Below, one piece after another: positions 10,001 to 20,320 of a DNA stretch of 64,000 nucleotides (positions are counted from its first letter, which is position 1; each line of letters starts with the position of its first letter). Under the pieces are notes generated by a model. The model did not search any database, was not told where the DNA came from, and saw nothing but the letters and a program-made list of their open reading frames with translations. Source of the stretch: Pogona vitticeps (lineage: Eukaryota > Chordata > Lepidosauria > Squamata > Agamidae); contig NC_135789.1 of the NCBI RefSeq assembly GCF_051106095.1, forward strand, positions 23,679,764-23,743,763, given 5' to 3'. A program made the translations under genes and the position numbers.

Positions 10001-13000
10001 CTGGCTATCTGATTGCAAGTGGTGGCATGCCACCGGGTAACCTCAGCTGGCAGACGGGGCACACTGCTTGCTTCTGTGCAGCCCCCGGAGCCCTGCGTTG
10101 CCAGGCGGTTGCCCAAATTGTTGCTCTCCTCCTTTCCAAAGTGAATTCGGCCGTTCTGATCAGGGCAAGAGAAAAGTCTTGGGGGCTGTTGGGGAGCCTG
10201 AGAGTTGTGAGTGTCCCCTGCCTTGCCGGCGATATGACTGAGCCACTTAGAAGCACCCTCATGCCTTGGTGGGCTTGTGCTTTCAGACCCCAGATGCCCT
10301 TCCCGGTACCACTGCACCCACGACGCTGGAGTGCATAGCATCGGCCTCCCTTGGATCAACAAACTGCACAAGTTTCTTGGCTCTGGTGAGTAAGGATGCC
10401 TTCCAGCTTTGCGTTTTGTTCTCCTGAAGACCCACTTGGTTTCTGCAGATCCCAGCTGCCTTCGGCTTGACATGTACGGTAGGACCGCAGGATCCACAAG
10501 GAATCGGCTCCAAACCCCCATGGATCCCAAACACCTGCAGATAACAAGGAACCCTATATAGAGCATTACCCCTGGTTTCCTTTAGCGACTGGTTCTACTA
10601 ATTACACTATGGAAAGACGTATTTCTGGGTTTTCCCTTTTAATACTTGGAATATGATTAAGACTGTGGATAAGTGAAACCGTGGATACTGATCCTGTGGA
10701 TACAGGAGTGCTGTTGTATATGGATAGACCATTTGGGAATGAAGGCTGGCACCGACTCGCTTTGTTGCAATCTTTGAACCTTGGAAATCACGTTGCTTCC
10801 AAGCGGCAACTGCCGTACTTCAGAATAAGAAGGTGGGGCAGGGGAGGGGACCCTGTGAGGGGAAGCGGCAGGACGGCCCTCGGGAAGCAACCGTGGTTTC
10901 TCCATGGGGACGGGGTCTTGATCTGGTCGGCCCCAGGTACTTGCACGTACGTTTCAGGTCCCCAAACCTTGGCGACGCTTTGTCTCTTGGCTCACCTGGT
11001 GGTGTGGCGTCTCCCTGTCTCACCTCACCCTGGTTTCTTCTCTTTGGAAAGTGAACAAGAGGGGTGGCTCATGAGACCCGCTGAGAAAGGGAGGGACGTG
11101 GTGCGTGTCCTTCCACTTTGCGGCCATAGCGATCGAGGGGGTTAGGGGTGTGCGTGCTGACAGGGGCTGCTTTGTGCTGCAAGGAGAAGCCTTTGTGGGC
11201 TTGGGTGGCCCTGAACCAGCTGCCCCCAGATGGCGGGGCTGAGTGGCCTCCCAAGGACTGGTGGGCCACCAAGTTTTCCTTCCGCCTGCAGTTCTGGTGC
11301 TCTGCCAGTTCAAATCACCCGCCTTGTCTCCTGCTGGAAAGGATGCCAGCTGCCCCTCGGTGGTCTTGTTGCACTGTGGACGGTGTGGCGTGCCTGCCTG
11401 CCTTTGCACGCACAGCCAAAGGCCTGCTTGCTGTGTGTGGTGTGTGGTGCTGAAGCTGGGGTCAGGAACGTGTGGAACCCCGAACCTTTATGGCAGGGAC
11501 GAGCAGCTGGGGCGTTCGGCCTCCATTCCGAGAGATCGGTTCAGCTCTCAGACGAGGGAGGTCCGTTCTGCCCCTGTGGAGGAGGGGGAGAGAAAAGAAG
11601 AAGGTGGCCCCTCTGAGATTCCACCTGGGGGGGAATGCCAACAGAGAGGAAGAGCCCCCCCCCAAGTCCTGCCCCTCAGACCTGGCGCTGTGGCCGCCCA
11701 GTGACCTGGCTTGCACTGCTGGCCCATAACAGTTTTCTCTCTTGCTCAGACGAGGAAGACAAAGACAGCTTGCAAGAACTGGGAGCAGAGCAGAAGTGCT
11801 TTGCGGAGCACCTCCTTTGCACCAAGCCTTTGCCCTGCAGGTGAGCCTCCCTCCCCCTGCCCCCCCCCCCGGGTCCTCCCCAGGCCTGCCTCTCCTTCCT
11901 GGGAAGCTGGGCCTCAGTGTTTTTCATTCGGTAGCTCTCTCTAAACATCTTAGATGGATAGCTTTCATAGGCGCGTACACAGACACACACACACACACAC
12001 ACACAAAGAGAGAGAGAGAGAGAGAGAATCCTTAGGAGTTGATGGGTACAACTCCCATCACCCCCAGGCAGGAGTTACAACATTTTTTTAGAAAAGATTA
12101 CCTCCCCCTGCCAAAAAAATAATTCTTTAGATACAGGCATGGAAACTGTTCAGTTCCTCAACTGTTCCACGTCTCCCCAACTCCATATTTTGCACAACAT
12201 TGCACCGCGCGCGCACACACACCCTTAAGTTTTGGCAGAGGTCCCCGGTCAGGAGGGGCACTCGTGAGGAGGAGGCCCATTGGAAGCTAGCGACTGGTCC
12301 TCTTGAGCCTCCCGGTGCCTCCGATGGGAAAGCGGAGCGTGAGAGAGAGGAGTCTTGCTTTGGGCTGGGGAGGCGACACGGTTGTGCCTGTGGAATGCCC
12401 TTGCCTGGCCTGGATGCCGTCAGCAAGAAGAGGAGGGCCAGGGAAGCGATGACCTACCTGTCAGGGGCTGGTGAAAGATTTGCTCACCTGAATTTTCAGG
12501 ATACCCTTGGTTTCTGGGTTGGCCGACAGGGAGGCTCTTTTGCCCTCAGCCCTGCCCAAGCAGCCCTGCTCGAATCGATGGAAACGGTTGTCGTCGTTTT
12601 CCTTCCAGGCAGCCTGCGTCCATCAGAGGGTTTTCGATTGTCTCGGACATCCTGGGTCCCACAATGATCTGCATCACGGAGAACTACGAATGTGTCACCA
12701 AGCCTCTTCTGTAGGTATCCCGTCACTCCCGTCTGCCTTCAGGCATTGCTTTTTCTCTGGCCTGCCGGTCTCCGGCAGGTGGAAGGGGTTGGTCTAAGGA
12801 GGATGTTGTCTTGCAGCTCCCAGGCAGCGGCTGTGTCCGGGCCTTGCTGGGGTTCAGAGGTGTCCTTTCCTCTGTTGGGGGCCCAAACAGATTAAAGAAG
12901 GCAGCATTGAATGCTTGGTTCTTAATAGAACCTACCAAAGTAGCCAACACTGCTTCTTTGGGTTCCTCAAGCAGAAAACCCACAATCCTCCCTTATGCTA

Positions 13001-16000
13001 GTTAGCATAGAGACCTACATACTGTGACACCCCCTTTGCAGCTCCTTTTCATTTCACTTGGGCTCTTGCAGAATTTTCCAGTGGATTGGGCCCTATGGAA
13101 TAAGCCATTTCTCTGTTTTCTACTTCTATGTCACGAACGGGGCCTCAAAAGTCATGTGGCATAGACTTTCTCTGCCTTATGGTAGGCTCTTCGGTCTTAA
13201 AGACGCAGGACCTTTATAGCTGAATACAGCCATAAAGTGGGGTGATTGTTCCCGGAGGGCTTGGCTTCCGTCCTCTCCCCTCATCTCCTTGGCTGCAACT
13301 GCCAGGAGGAGATCAAAAGTTTTCATTCCACTTTTTGGTGAACCGTGGTTTGTTGTGACATCTAAAATGAAACAGACTGCACCTGCGGTTCCTTGGAACA
13401 AGCCAACTTCAAACCTCAGTTCATGAAGCCGGCTTGTTTCTGCAAATGGTACTTAAGGCTTTCCAGTCTCTGGACTCAGCTTGTGAACTTCCTTAATCAT
13501 AGTTCCCTGCCGTGTCTCCAACTAAGCTTCAGTTGTAAACTGTAGCATTTTCTAGTTTTGTACCTACAGAAATCAGAGGAACAGGTTTTTTTGGGGGGGG
13601 GCTGGGAGAGAGAGTGTGTCCTAGAAACACACCACTTTCCCTCGGAAGAGCTGCTGGGGAGTCCCACTTTTTCCAGCTAATTCTCCTACAGCTCCTGGAC
13701 GGCACGGGATGAATAACTCAAGCCTGTTCTTCTAGTAATGGGTGATAAATCGTGTGATAAATCCCTCCATTGCAGTAATCTTTTTGTGAAGTTTCTCATC
13801 TCACGTTGCACCTGCTTTTAGTGCGCCTTGCCATTGTGTCTTGCAGAAAGCTGACCGGGGGAGGGCAGAGGGAGAAAAGAAGACTTTCCGGTTTCTTTGG
13901 TCTCTTACTGTCAGCTTTAACGGGTATATGGTGGTATAGAGAAAGCCAAGAGGTGCTGATTTTTTGAATAAAGCAACAGGCAGGAGAGGACAGAGTCGAG
14001 AGAGGGTGGCCTTTGGAGAGACTCCTGACCTTTGTGTTTTGGCAGTCCCGCCGTCCACCCGCCCTGCCCTCCGCTCTTGTGCACGAAAGAGGACTCCGTG
14101 GCGACGGCCTCGCCTCTCCGCCTCCTGGCTGAATCGCAGGACTCCTTCGAGAGACGGATCCGGAGCATCCTGTCCCGAAGCTCTGCCAACCCTCTGCTGC
14201 TGAAGTACGACCTCTCTCTCTGTAGTAGCAACAACCCTCCCGGGCCACAACAAGGCCCCCTTCGGGCTCGTGGGCACCCTTCATGGGTTTTTCTAGGTAG
14301 AGTCCTTGACCCTCAGGCCCTGTGGCCAACTGCTCCCGCTCACTGAGCTAACACCAGCTCAGCATCTCTTGTTAAGGGTGGAGGGATTTCGTAAAGGCAT
14401 TGGCCCCTCGTTCCGTACAGATCCTGCCCACCTGCAGGGACTGGATTCATGTGGTCCAGCCCAGGGAAGACCTCAGGTGGCTCTTTTGACAGGCCTCCTG
14501 CCGGTCCGTGGCTCACCTCCCGGTCATCTTTAGGATGCAGCGCGGCCACCGTGGGCCGTTTCTCCCCTTCTCTGTGATCCAAACTCCTCCACACCCCATC
14601 TCCTCTTAGCGGCGGCTCTCGGGGCTTCCTCAAGTGTGAGATCTGTGGGATACCACTCTGGGGTTCCGACTGGGCTGGTGGCGGCAGCAGCAAATGGAGC
14701 ATGGGTTGTACGCGCACATGCTTTGGGATCACCAAAAGAACTTTTGAAAGCATCTCACGGACCACCCACCCACCCCTACCCTCTGCTTGCCGTGCGTGGT
14801 GGCTCTGATCAGGGAGGGGGCCACTCCGTACGCCAAGACAGCTGTCCGTGTTGGTCTTTTCAGAGCCGCCGACAGAGACTCTTCTCCTCCCCCGGAAGAA
14901 TGCCTTCAGCTCCTCAGCAGAGCCACCCAGGTATTCAGGGAAGAATACATTCTGAAACAGGATCTGGCCCGAGAAGAAATCCAGCGAAGGTATGACTGGC
15001 TTTTGAAACCGTTCGCCCTGCTTGGCACCTTTCTGTTCCAGCGACACTTCACCGGGTCAGATCTCTGGAGAAGTGAACGGGTTGGCTGAATTCACCAGAA
15101 ACCAACGCCAACAAGCATCTCTAGCAAGTAGAATTCCGGACCCTTTGGAATATTTGGCTTTTTTCCCCCTTCCAAAGTACATCTCCCTAATTTGTTTTAT
15201 CAAAGGGCTGATGAAAGGAGCAGTCTTGAGTGGAGGGAAGGCCTCGTCTCGCTCACGGTTCACCTTCCTTAAGCCAAGGGGAACAAATCTCTTTTAGCCC
15301 AAGGATCCAGTTCATTTCAGATAATTTATTGGGTCCCAAACTCCAGTGGCGGTGGTTGCGGGGGGAGAGGCACAGTCAAAAGGCCAGGGCTAAAAATATC
15401 TGCCGGTTTTTATCTTAAAAGACCTTGTTATGAGTAAGGCTTAGGAGAGAGATTTCAACTCTCAGATTGGGACAAAAGCCGGGGAAAGCTACCAAATTTT
15501 GATATTGTGTGTGTGCGTTTGGGGGGGGGCAGACAAGGTGGGCTCAGAAGGGCGGATTGGAACTCAGGGTTTGTAGCACAGGCGGTCTCCGTGTGCGGCC
15601 ATCTTTATGGTACCCCTGCATACCCTTCTATTATTATGGATGATGATGATTTTTAGAAGAAAATTCTTTTTCATGGCCACTAGAGGGCACAGTTAACCCC
15701 CCCCCTTTTCTATTAAAACCCATTTTTAAAATAATTCAAATGAAAATGGTCCTAGTCTTCACCCCCACCCAGGGCATTCACCCCATTCATTACCTGTCCC
15801 CGTGCCTCTGGGGCAGAACCACCGTTTCTCTTGCTTGTCGCTGTTCTGTGTGCGAGTCTGGGTTGCAGAAGGTTTGCTTTCCTTCCCTATTTGTCATTCT
15901 GGGCAAGAATCAAGAATCAATTGAGGGGGAGGAAGCGGAGGGGGTGGGGGTTACCACTGGGTGGCTTTGTTTGCACTCTTAAAACGTTGGTGCTTTATTG

Positions 16001-18197
16001 CCATTTTCTCCCCTCGGCTCCTCAGAGTGAAACTCCTGCGAGAGCAGAAAAAGAAGCAGCTGGAAGACCTTGGCTACTGTCGGGAAGAAAGGTACGCGGG
16101 GCCCTCTTGCTCTTCTCCTGACACCCCCTCCAAGCCGTTTCACCTTCTTTCCAGAACGTCCTACAGACCAAGGCTTCTTAGCCACCAGCCTTGACATCCA
16201 GGAGACCCAACCCATTCAGGGGAAAAGAAAGAGGGCGGGAGAGGGTCAGAAAAGCCTGCCCCCCCCCAGTTCCTCAAGGGATGGAGCCCCAGTGGCCTTG
16301 AGGCCCAGGGTGGTCCGTGTAGCTCTTTTAAGGTCTTGCTAGACCCCAGCAATGTGCTAGGAGACCCCCTTTGCCCACCTGGGCATCGAGGGGAGTTGGA
16401 AGGCAGGCCAAGGAGAAGCAGGTCTGTGAGCAGAAGCAACGGAGGTGAGCCCCCCCCTTTTCTGGCCTCTGTCCTTCTGCTGTGTCGCCTGGGAGGAGCG
16501 TGTCACCACCTTGAACTGGGCTGCTCTGGAATGCCTGGATGGCCCGTTGGCCTCCTCTTGAGAAACAGAAGCTCTCTGGGTGCGGCGGCTCTCGGGGCTT
16601 CCTCAAGTGTGAGATCTGTGGGATACCACTCGGGTTCTGACTGGGCTGGTGGCGGCAGCAGCAAATGGAGCATGGGTTGTATGCGCACATGCTTTGGGAT
16701 CACCAAAAGAACCTTTGAAAGCATTTCACGGACCACCCACCCACCAGCAGCAGCTGCTGATGTCCAAGACTGAGTTTTAGGAAGACGTGACTGAATGGGA
16801 ACAGGGCTCCTCTTTGGCGTCTCTCCTTCGGGCAGCTGCTCCCAGGGAACAGGGTGGCAGGGGTGCTGCTGTGGCGGCTGCTGCTTCTCGGAGAGGTAGG
16901 CAGAGAAGGGCACAGAGGCCTTTATTAGCAAGCGCATCCGCTCCCCTCTTTGTAACCTGACGTCCAGCGAGCAAATGCACAGCAACCCGGTCCCCCAATA
17001 TTTTCTTTACCCAAAGGAAAAGCTTACGGGAGATGGCCGAGCGCTTGGCCGACAAGTACGAGGAAGCCAAAGAGAAACAGGACGACATTGTGAACAGGTG
17101 AGGACGCGCCGTTCCCCCGAGGAGGCTGGAGAACCCGCAGGGGAGGTTTCTAGACAGCAAGCAGAAGCCCCCACCCCCTTCAGCAGCCTCTTCAGAAGGT
17201 TGATGATGATCTTTCTGTGCCTCAAGGATGAAGAGGGTCCTGCGCAGCTTCCACGCTCAGCTGCCTGTCCTGTCGGACAGCGAGAAGGACATGAAGAAAG
17301 AACTGCAGACCATCCAGGAGCAGCTGCGGCACTTGGGGAGCGCCATCAAACAGGTTTGCCTCCGCCTCTGTGCAGTGGGTGAAACGGGGGTGCTCCCCTC
17401 CCAGTTAAACCACGGTCCCCGCCCTCCCTCAAAATGCAGAAGAGTTAAGACTTCTGAATCACCTTCCTGAGCAGAGTGTGGGATGGTTCCCCTGGCACCC
17501 ACAGGGCCACACGTCCCCATCCCCCCCCCCCGGCTTCTGCTTTTGGGAGTTGTGACTGGTCACTCCCCCTGCCTGCAGGTCAAAATGAAAAAGGATTATC
17601 AGCACAGGAAGATGGAGAAAGGAACCAGCCCTCGGAAGCCCAGCCTGAGCCTCAGCGCCCATCAGAGGAAGTGCATCCAGGCAGTTCTGAAAGAGGAGTA
17701 AGTGGGTCGCCTTTTTGAGCGACACATCTGTGTTGCGCCTGTCTGTGGCAGGGCCTGCTCTTGTGAAAGTGGGTGGGCCAGTACTCTCCAGTTTGTACAC
17801 TCATTGGCTGAAATCTAGCTGCCAAGCCTAAGTTGCACCAGGAGTAGGCCCAAAGAATTGGTGGGATTTACTGAGTTGACTCACCCAGTCCCCATTCCTT
17901 CAAGGCGCCTCGCCTACTTACGATGTGCTTGGCTACAGGATTTCAGCCACAAAGTGGTTTCTTACTGAATTGGGGTGGGGGTGGGATGGGGGACACGCCT
18001 ATCTCTGTACCGCTTGAGGTTTTGGATTGAAGCTTTCGTTAATAATCTTTCTTGCCTCACTCAGCCACCGTAGCTATTGTTTCTTGTTCTCCTCAAGCCA
18101 GTTCCAAAGACAAGACGTGTTCTTTTTTTGCAGGGGGGAACACATCCAGGAAATGGTGAAACAGATAAACGACATCAGGAACCACGTCACTTTTTAA
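3745..18197 (+). CDS. NUP88: Nuclear pore complex protein Nup88, 17 coding exons
   Basis: NUP88 sits on the cytoplasmic face of the nuclear pore with NUP214 and NUP62 and takes part in CRM1-dependent export. Exons are 3745-4020, 5349-5518, 6263-6388, 7247-7333, 7478-7654, 8460-8649, 9745-9895, 10287-10385, 11750-11840, 12609-12710, 14046-14204, 14864-14989, 16026-16091, 17017-17097, 17227-17353, 17579-17697 and 18134-18197. All junctions are GT-AG and the phases agree throughout, giving 2211 nt or 736 residues (human 741). Diagnostic segments are [46 protein letters not shown] and [11 protein letters not shown] at the C terminus. Residues 1 to about 500 form the N-terminal beta-propeller. From about 555 the chain is rich in E, K, Q and L and forms the coiled coil that assembles with NUP214/NUP62. 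The start ATG has a good context (GGCTATGG) and no upstream ATG. Exon structure was inferred by comparison with remembered human protein. Confidence 0.97.
5349..5518 (+). CDS. NUP88: NUP88 exon 2 (residues 93-149)
   Basis: Begins [14 protein letters not shown] after a TTTCCAG acceptor and includes the highly conserved [11 protein letters not shown] and [13 protein letters not shown] blocks of the propeller. It ends in phase 2 before GTGAGC. Confidence 0.97.
6263..6388 (+). CDS. NUP88: NUP88 exon 3 (residues 149-191)
   Basis: Encodes [20 protein letters not shown] and [11 protein letters not shown], a propeller blade. Acceptor CTTTTTCCAG, donor GTAACG, phase 2 at both ends. Confidence 0.97.
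6763..6900. mobile_element. Palindromic hAT MITE with perfect 8-bp target duplication (copy A)
   Basis: This 138-bp element opens CAGTGGTTCTTAACCTTGGG and ends with its reverse complement. The arms are complementary almost to the centre, so a transcript would fold into one long hairpin. An identical 8-bp direct repeat, ATCTAGCC, flanks it at 6755-6762 and 6901-6908, the hallmark of hAT insertion. CAGTGGTTCT-type ends resemble Charlie-type hAT termini. It lies in NUP88 intron 3 and has no coding capacity. Confidence 0.93.
7247..7333 (+). CDS. NUP88: NUP88 exon 4 (residues 191-220)
   Basis: Encodes [20 protein letters not shown] and ends at NKG. The acceptor is TGTTAG and the donor GTAAGG. Matches the human IYSLREPQTPTNVIILSEAE segment. 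Confidence 0.96.
7478..7654 (+). CDS. NUP88: NUP88 exon 5 (residues 220-279)
   Basis: Encodes [17 protein letters not shown] and [19 protein letters not shown]. The loop between them, QQEEEEALA, is more acidic than the human NGKDEVVA. Acceptor CCTCCAG, donor GTAAAG. Confidence 0.96.
8460..8649 (+). CDS. NUP88: NUP88 exon 6 (residues 279-342)
   Basis: The most conserved propeller exon: [27 protein letters not shown] and [16 protein letters not shown]. It ends in phase 0 after DDDQT before GTACGT. Confidence 0.97.
9745..9895 (+). CDS. NUP88: NUP88 exon 7 (residues 343-393)
   Basis: Encodes [31 protein letters not shown] and [10 protein letters not shown]. Acceptor CCTTGCAG, donor GTGAGC, ends in phase 1. 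Confidence 0.97.
10287..10385 (+). CDS. NUP88: NUP88 exon 8 (residues 393-426)
   Basis: Encodes [20 protein letters not shown] and [11 protein letters not shown], matching human closely. Acceptor GCTTTCAG, donor GTGAGT, phase 1 at both ends. Confidence 0.97.
10477..10713 (-). mobile_element. Short Tigger/MER2-like DNA element
   Basis: The left end CGGTAGGACCGCAGGATCC and the right end GGATACAGGAGTGCTG are imperfect inverted repeats of a CAGTAGGACC...GGTCCTACTG type. Interior phrases such as GATAAGTGAAACCGTGGATA recur at 27097-27352, 33207-33356 and 39560-41321. It is non-autonomous, in NUP88 intron 8, and has lost one flanking TA. Strand is relative to the copy at 27 kb. Confidence 0.65.
11750..11840 (+). 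CDS. NUP88: NUP88 exon 9 (residues 426-456)
   Basis: Encodes [18 protein letters not shown] and [10 protein letters not shown]. Acceptor CTTGCTCAG, donor GTGAGC, ends in phase 2. Confidence 0.97.
11979..12027. repeat. Compound (CA)n-(GA)n microsatellite
   Basis: A run of alternating CA passes directly into GA repeats in NUP88 intron 9. It is a simple sequence likely to vary in length between individuals. Confidence 0.95.
12609..12710 (+). CDS. NUP88: NUP88 exon 10 (residues 456-490)
   Basis: Encodes [20 protein letters not shown] followed by [13 protein letters not shown]. The donor is GTAGGT at 12711. A second GT (GTATCC) starts 4 nt later, and its use would place TAG directly in frame. 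Two tryptophans of the human segment (GFWIVPD, LIWPLL) are replaced here by S and K. Confidence 0.93.
14046..14204 (+). CDS. NUP88: NUP88 exon 11 (residues 490-543)
   Basis: Encodes [34 protein letters not shown] and SSANPLLLK. The acceptor TTTTGGCAG joins exon 10 in phase 2 (CT|T). The donor is GTACGA. Confidence 0.95.
14609..14774. repeat. Duplicated ~165-bp unit, copy 1 (NUP88 intron 11)
   Basis: This segment, from GCGGCGGCTCTCGGGGCTTC to ACCACCCACCCACC, recurs in the same orientation at 16582-16745 in intron 13. The copies differ by about four substitutions and a 2-nt indel. I cannot assign it to a known repeat family, and there are no obvious terminal inverted repeats or tail. Either a small segmental duplication or two insertions of one unclassified repeat. 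Confidence 0.9.
14864..14989 (+). CDS. NUP88: NUP88 exon 12 (residues 543-585)
   Basis: Encodes [20 protein letters not shown] and [14 protein letters not shown], where the C-terminal coiled coil begins. Acceptor TTTTCAG, donor GTATGA. It lies 89 bp downstream of the copy 1 repeat. Confidence 0.97.
16026..16091 (+). CDS. NUP88: NUP88 exon 13 (residues 585-607)
   Basis: Encodes [20 protein letters not shown], coiled-coil sequence nearly identical to human. Acceptor CTCCTCAG, donor GTACGC. Confidence 0.97.
16582..16745. repeat. Duplicated ~165-bp unit, copy 2 (NUP88 intron 13)
   Basis: Direct repeat of 14609-14774. Together the copies bracket exons 12 and 13. Similarity ends abruptly on both sides; the flanks (GCTCTCTGGGT here, CTCCTCTTA there) are unrelated. 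Confidence 0.9.
17017..17097 (+). CDS. NUP88: NUP88 exon 14 (residues 607-634)
   Basis: Encodes [20 protein letters not shown] and QDDIVN, coiled coil. The acceptor is TTACCCAAAG (AAG type), the donor GTGAGG. Confidence 0.97.
17227..17353 (+). CDS. NUP88: NUP88 exon 15 (residues 634-676)
   Basis: Encodes [40 protein letters not shown] and KQ. The acceptor is GTGCCTCAAG, the donor GTTTGC, and it ends in phase 0. Confidence 0.97.
17579..17697 (+). CDS. NUP88: NUP88 exon 16 (residues 677-716)
   Basis: Encodes [15 protein letters not shown], then a short S/P-rich break, then [15 protein letters not shown]. Acceptor CTGCAG, donor GTAAGT. Confidence 0.97.
18134..18197 (+). CDS. NUP88: NUP88 exon 17 (residues 716-736) and stop
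   Basis: Encodes [20 protein letters not shown] and then TAA. The human protein ends NHVNF. The acceptor has a long T tract (TTTTTTTGCAG). Confidence 0.97.
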
Positions 18198-18325
18198 AAC
18201 GGACCCTGGGTAGAATGTCGTGGAAAATGAGCCGCCTTTCTCCTAATTTATAAGTTAAATTCATGTTTGCATAATTTTTACTAAGTCTGTTGTTTAAATA
18301 AATACATTTTTTCCACAGAGCTGAT
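18198..18325 (+). terminator. NUP88: NUP88 3' UTR and poly(A) signal
   Basis: A canonical AATAAA lies at 18297-18302, 100 bp after the stop codon. GATGTGTCTCC follows at about 18323 as a possible GU-rich downstream element. This gives a short 3' UTR of about 120 nt. Confidence 0.75.
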
Positions 18326-20320
18326 GTGTCTCCTTCTAAGATGCACTTGTGATAGCTTTCTGAGAAGAAAATATCTAAATGTTTAGGTTTCCATGGAAGT
18401 TCTATTCATGCCAAGAAAGGTTGTGTAAGAGGAGCTCCATCCCTGTGGACTTGGCCTCATGCAGATTAACGGAAGAAGGTAGTTTACAGTTATTATCAAG
18501 GAGCAGGTAATTACTCACCACCCTGGTTGATCTCAGGCCTTGTGCCAGCTTCATACGAAGTGGCATAAATATGGTTTATCATGGCAAGGCTCTGGGCCTG
18601 AATGTTTTAAGAATCAGGACCATCTCCTTAAATCGGAGTCCGTCAGAAAAGAATCGGGAATCCTCCTGTAACTTAATGCTGTTGCTTTCAGCCAAGCAGG
18701 TCAAAATTACCACAGAAGACGGTTATTTCCTTCTTTAATTCGGAACACCTCCTTTAATTAAGGATACACCTCCAATACAGTTAACAAATGGTTACAGTTT
18801 TGAATTCGGTAGACAGGAGAATTTTGACACCCACGGTTTTCACGGGACACCCAGTGGCTTGGCCTGTTGGAACGCTGTATACTGTAATTCTAGAGACGGC
18901 TCCTGTGTGGCTTTGAAAGGCTAGGTACTGTGTTCGAAACCAAATAAAAGGGATGATGTAGCCAACTTCCCTCTTGCCCACCCTGATCCTTGGCCAAACC
19001 CTGGTTTGAGAAGTGGCACAGCGATGTCACAGGAGCCACCGGCATAAAAGAAGGGACACGGAACCATTTATACATGCTGTAAGAACTTATTTTGCACATT
19101 ATTAAGACTGTACACATATACAGAACAGAGCTAACGCTTGCAGACGCTCCCTTTTGGGCTCGGCACACCATCCCTTGTTCTCCCAGCCACACGGCTTGGT
19201 GTCTTGCAGCCAAGGTTTGAAACAAGAGCCGGTGGTGGGAATCAAGCAGCCCCTAGCAGCAAAAGAGCCGGCAGCTTGAGGATGAGATGGGCATCATCTT
19301 CCCTTTGAAAATCAAACGCAAAGCTTCATTGCAGAAGAAATGCTTCTAAGTCCTCTCTTGACGAGAGGCTCACCTTTCCTTTCGAGGACCTCCCGTCATT
19401 AAGCAGAATTACTTTCCCTTTTTAAAGGCAATCATCTGTGCATGGGTAGCCGCAGATCATTCCTCCTGTGTGTCGCGGGATTCTAAATTCTGGTGAATGG
19501 TATGCATTATGTTGTCAATTTTCATTAAAGTTTAGTTACAAACACAATGCTTTTAAACCTAGTACCTCTGACTGCTCCAGGAGCCGGACATGTTCTTCAC
19601 CAGGAGTCTTCGCAATTCGTCTAGACTTTGGGGAGGGGGGCAGAATGAGGTGGCCAAAGCAGCCACGCGAAGCCCTCGACCTCACACGCTCTCGTCCTTT
19701 CATTCAGCAGCCGTTCCAAGGATAAAAGTGGGTTTGCCACAGTACTGTCAGACCAGTCTGGACGTCCTCTCCTGCTCATCTAGATTTTAGCAGCTTTTCA
19801 AGACCAGCACTTTAAATAAAGAGGAGCAGGGAGGGGGGTGTGCTACTGCAAAGATGCTTCACCACAGGAAACTGAAGAATTTATGCTGACCCCTGTCTCT
19901 TACTCAAAAAAAATATGTAAGGTTGAAATGCCATGACCAAGATTGAGAAAAGCCTTCACCTGACAGCTCTCAGCACTAACCCCCCCCCCCCCCCAAAGGG
20001 ATGGAAAAAAGGTTACCGGCACCAACTGGTAGAATAATTTCTGCATTTCCAGTAATACTAGACTCCGTTAATGTCTTCCACCTCTGGGAACTTCCCTGCC
20101 TTGTTGCTTCGGTGTCGGTTGCTGCCGAAATCTTTCCCAGAGTAGCAGATCTAAAGAGACTGGATCCCATGGTGTGTCTTCTAACATTGTAGTGACAGAT
20201 CAGGCATCTGCACTGAACCCCATGTTGCCAGAGGAGGTTCATCCAGAGGAACCTCTGACATCAAACGCCCCCCCCCATCCTAAACCACACTGCTGGAATC
20301 GGCTGCAGAATTGTGGATGC
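18326..20320. other. Convergent intergenic interval
   Basis: No gene, classified repeat or RNA was recognised. It separates the 3' ends of NUP88 and RABEP1. Minus-strand ATTAAA signals at 18734-18739 and 18753-18758 could serve a longer RABEP1 3' UTR, so part of this interval may be transcribed. Confidence 0.45.

Noticed and set aside
9568-10338. 256-residue plus-strand frame as a separate gene
   Set aside because: It is NUP88 exon 7 read through its flanking introns. GT-AG boundaries and conservation end at 9745 and 9895.
14340-16985. Minus-strand frames sharing [14 protein letters not shown]
   Set aside because: The shared text comes from the duplicated 165-bp intronic unit. The frames differ outside it, and the run crosses NUP88 exons antisense.
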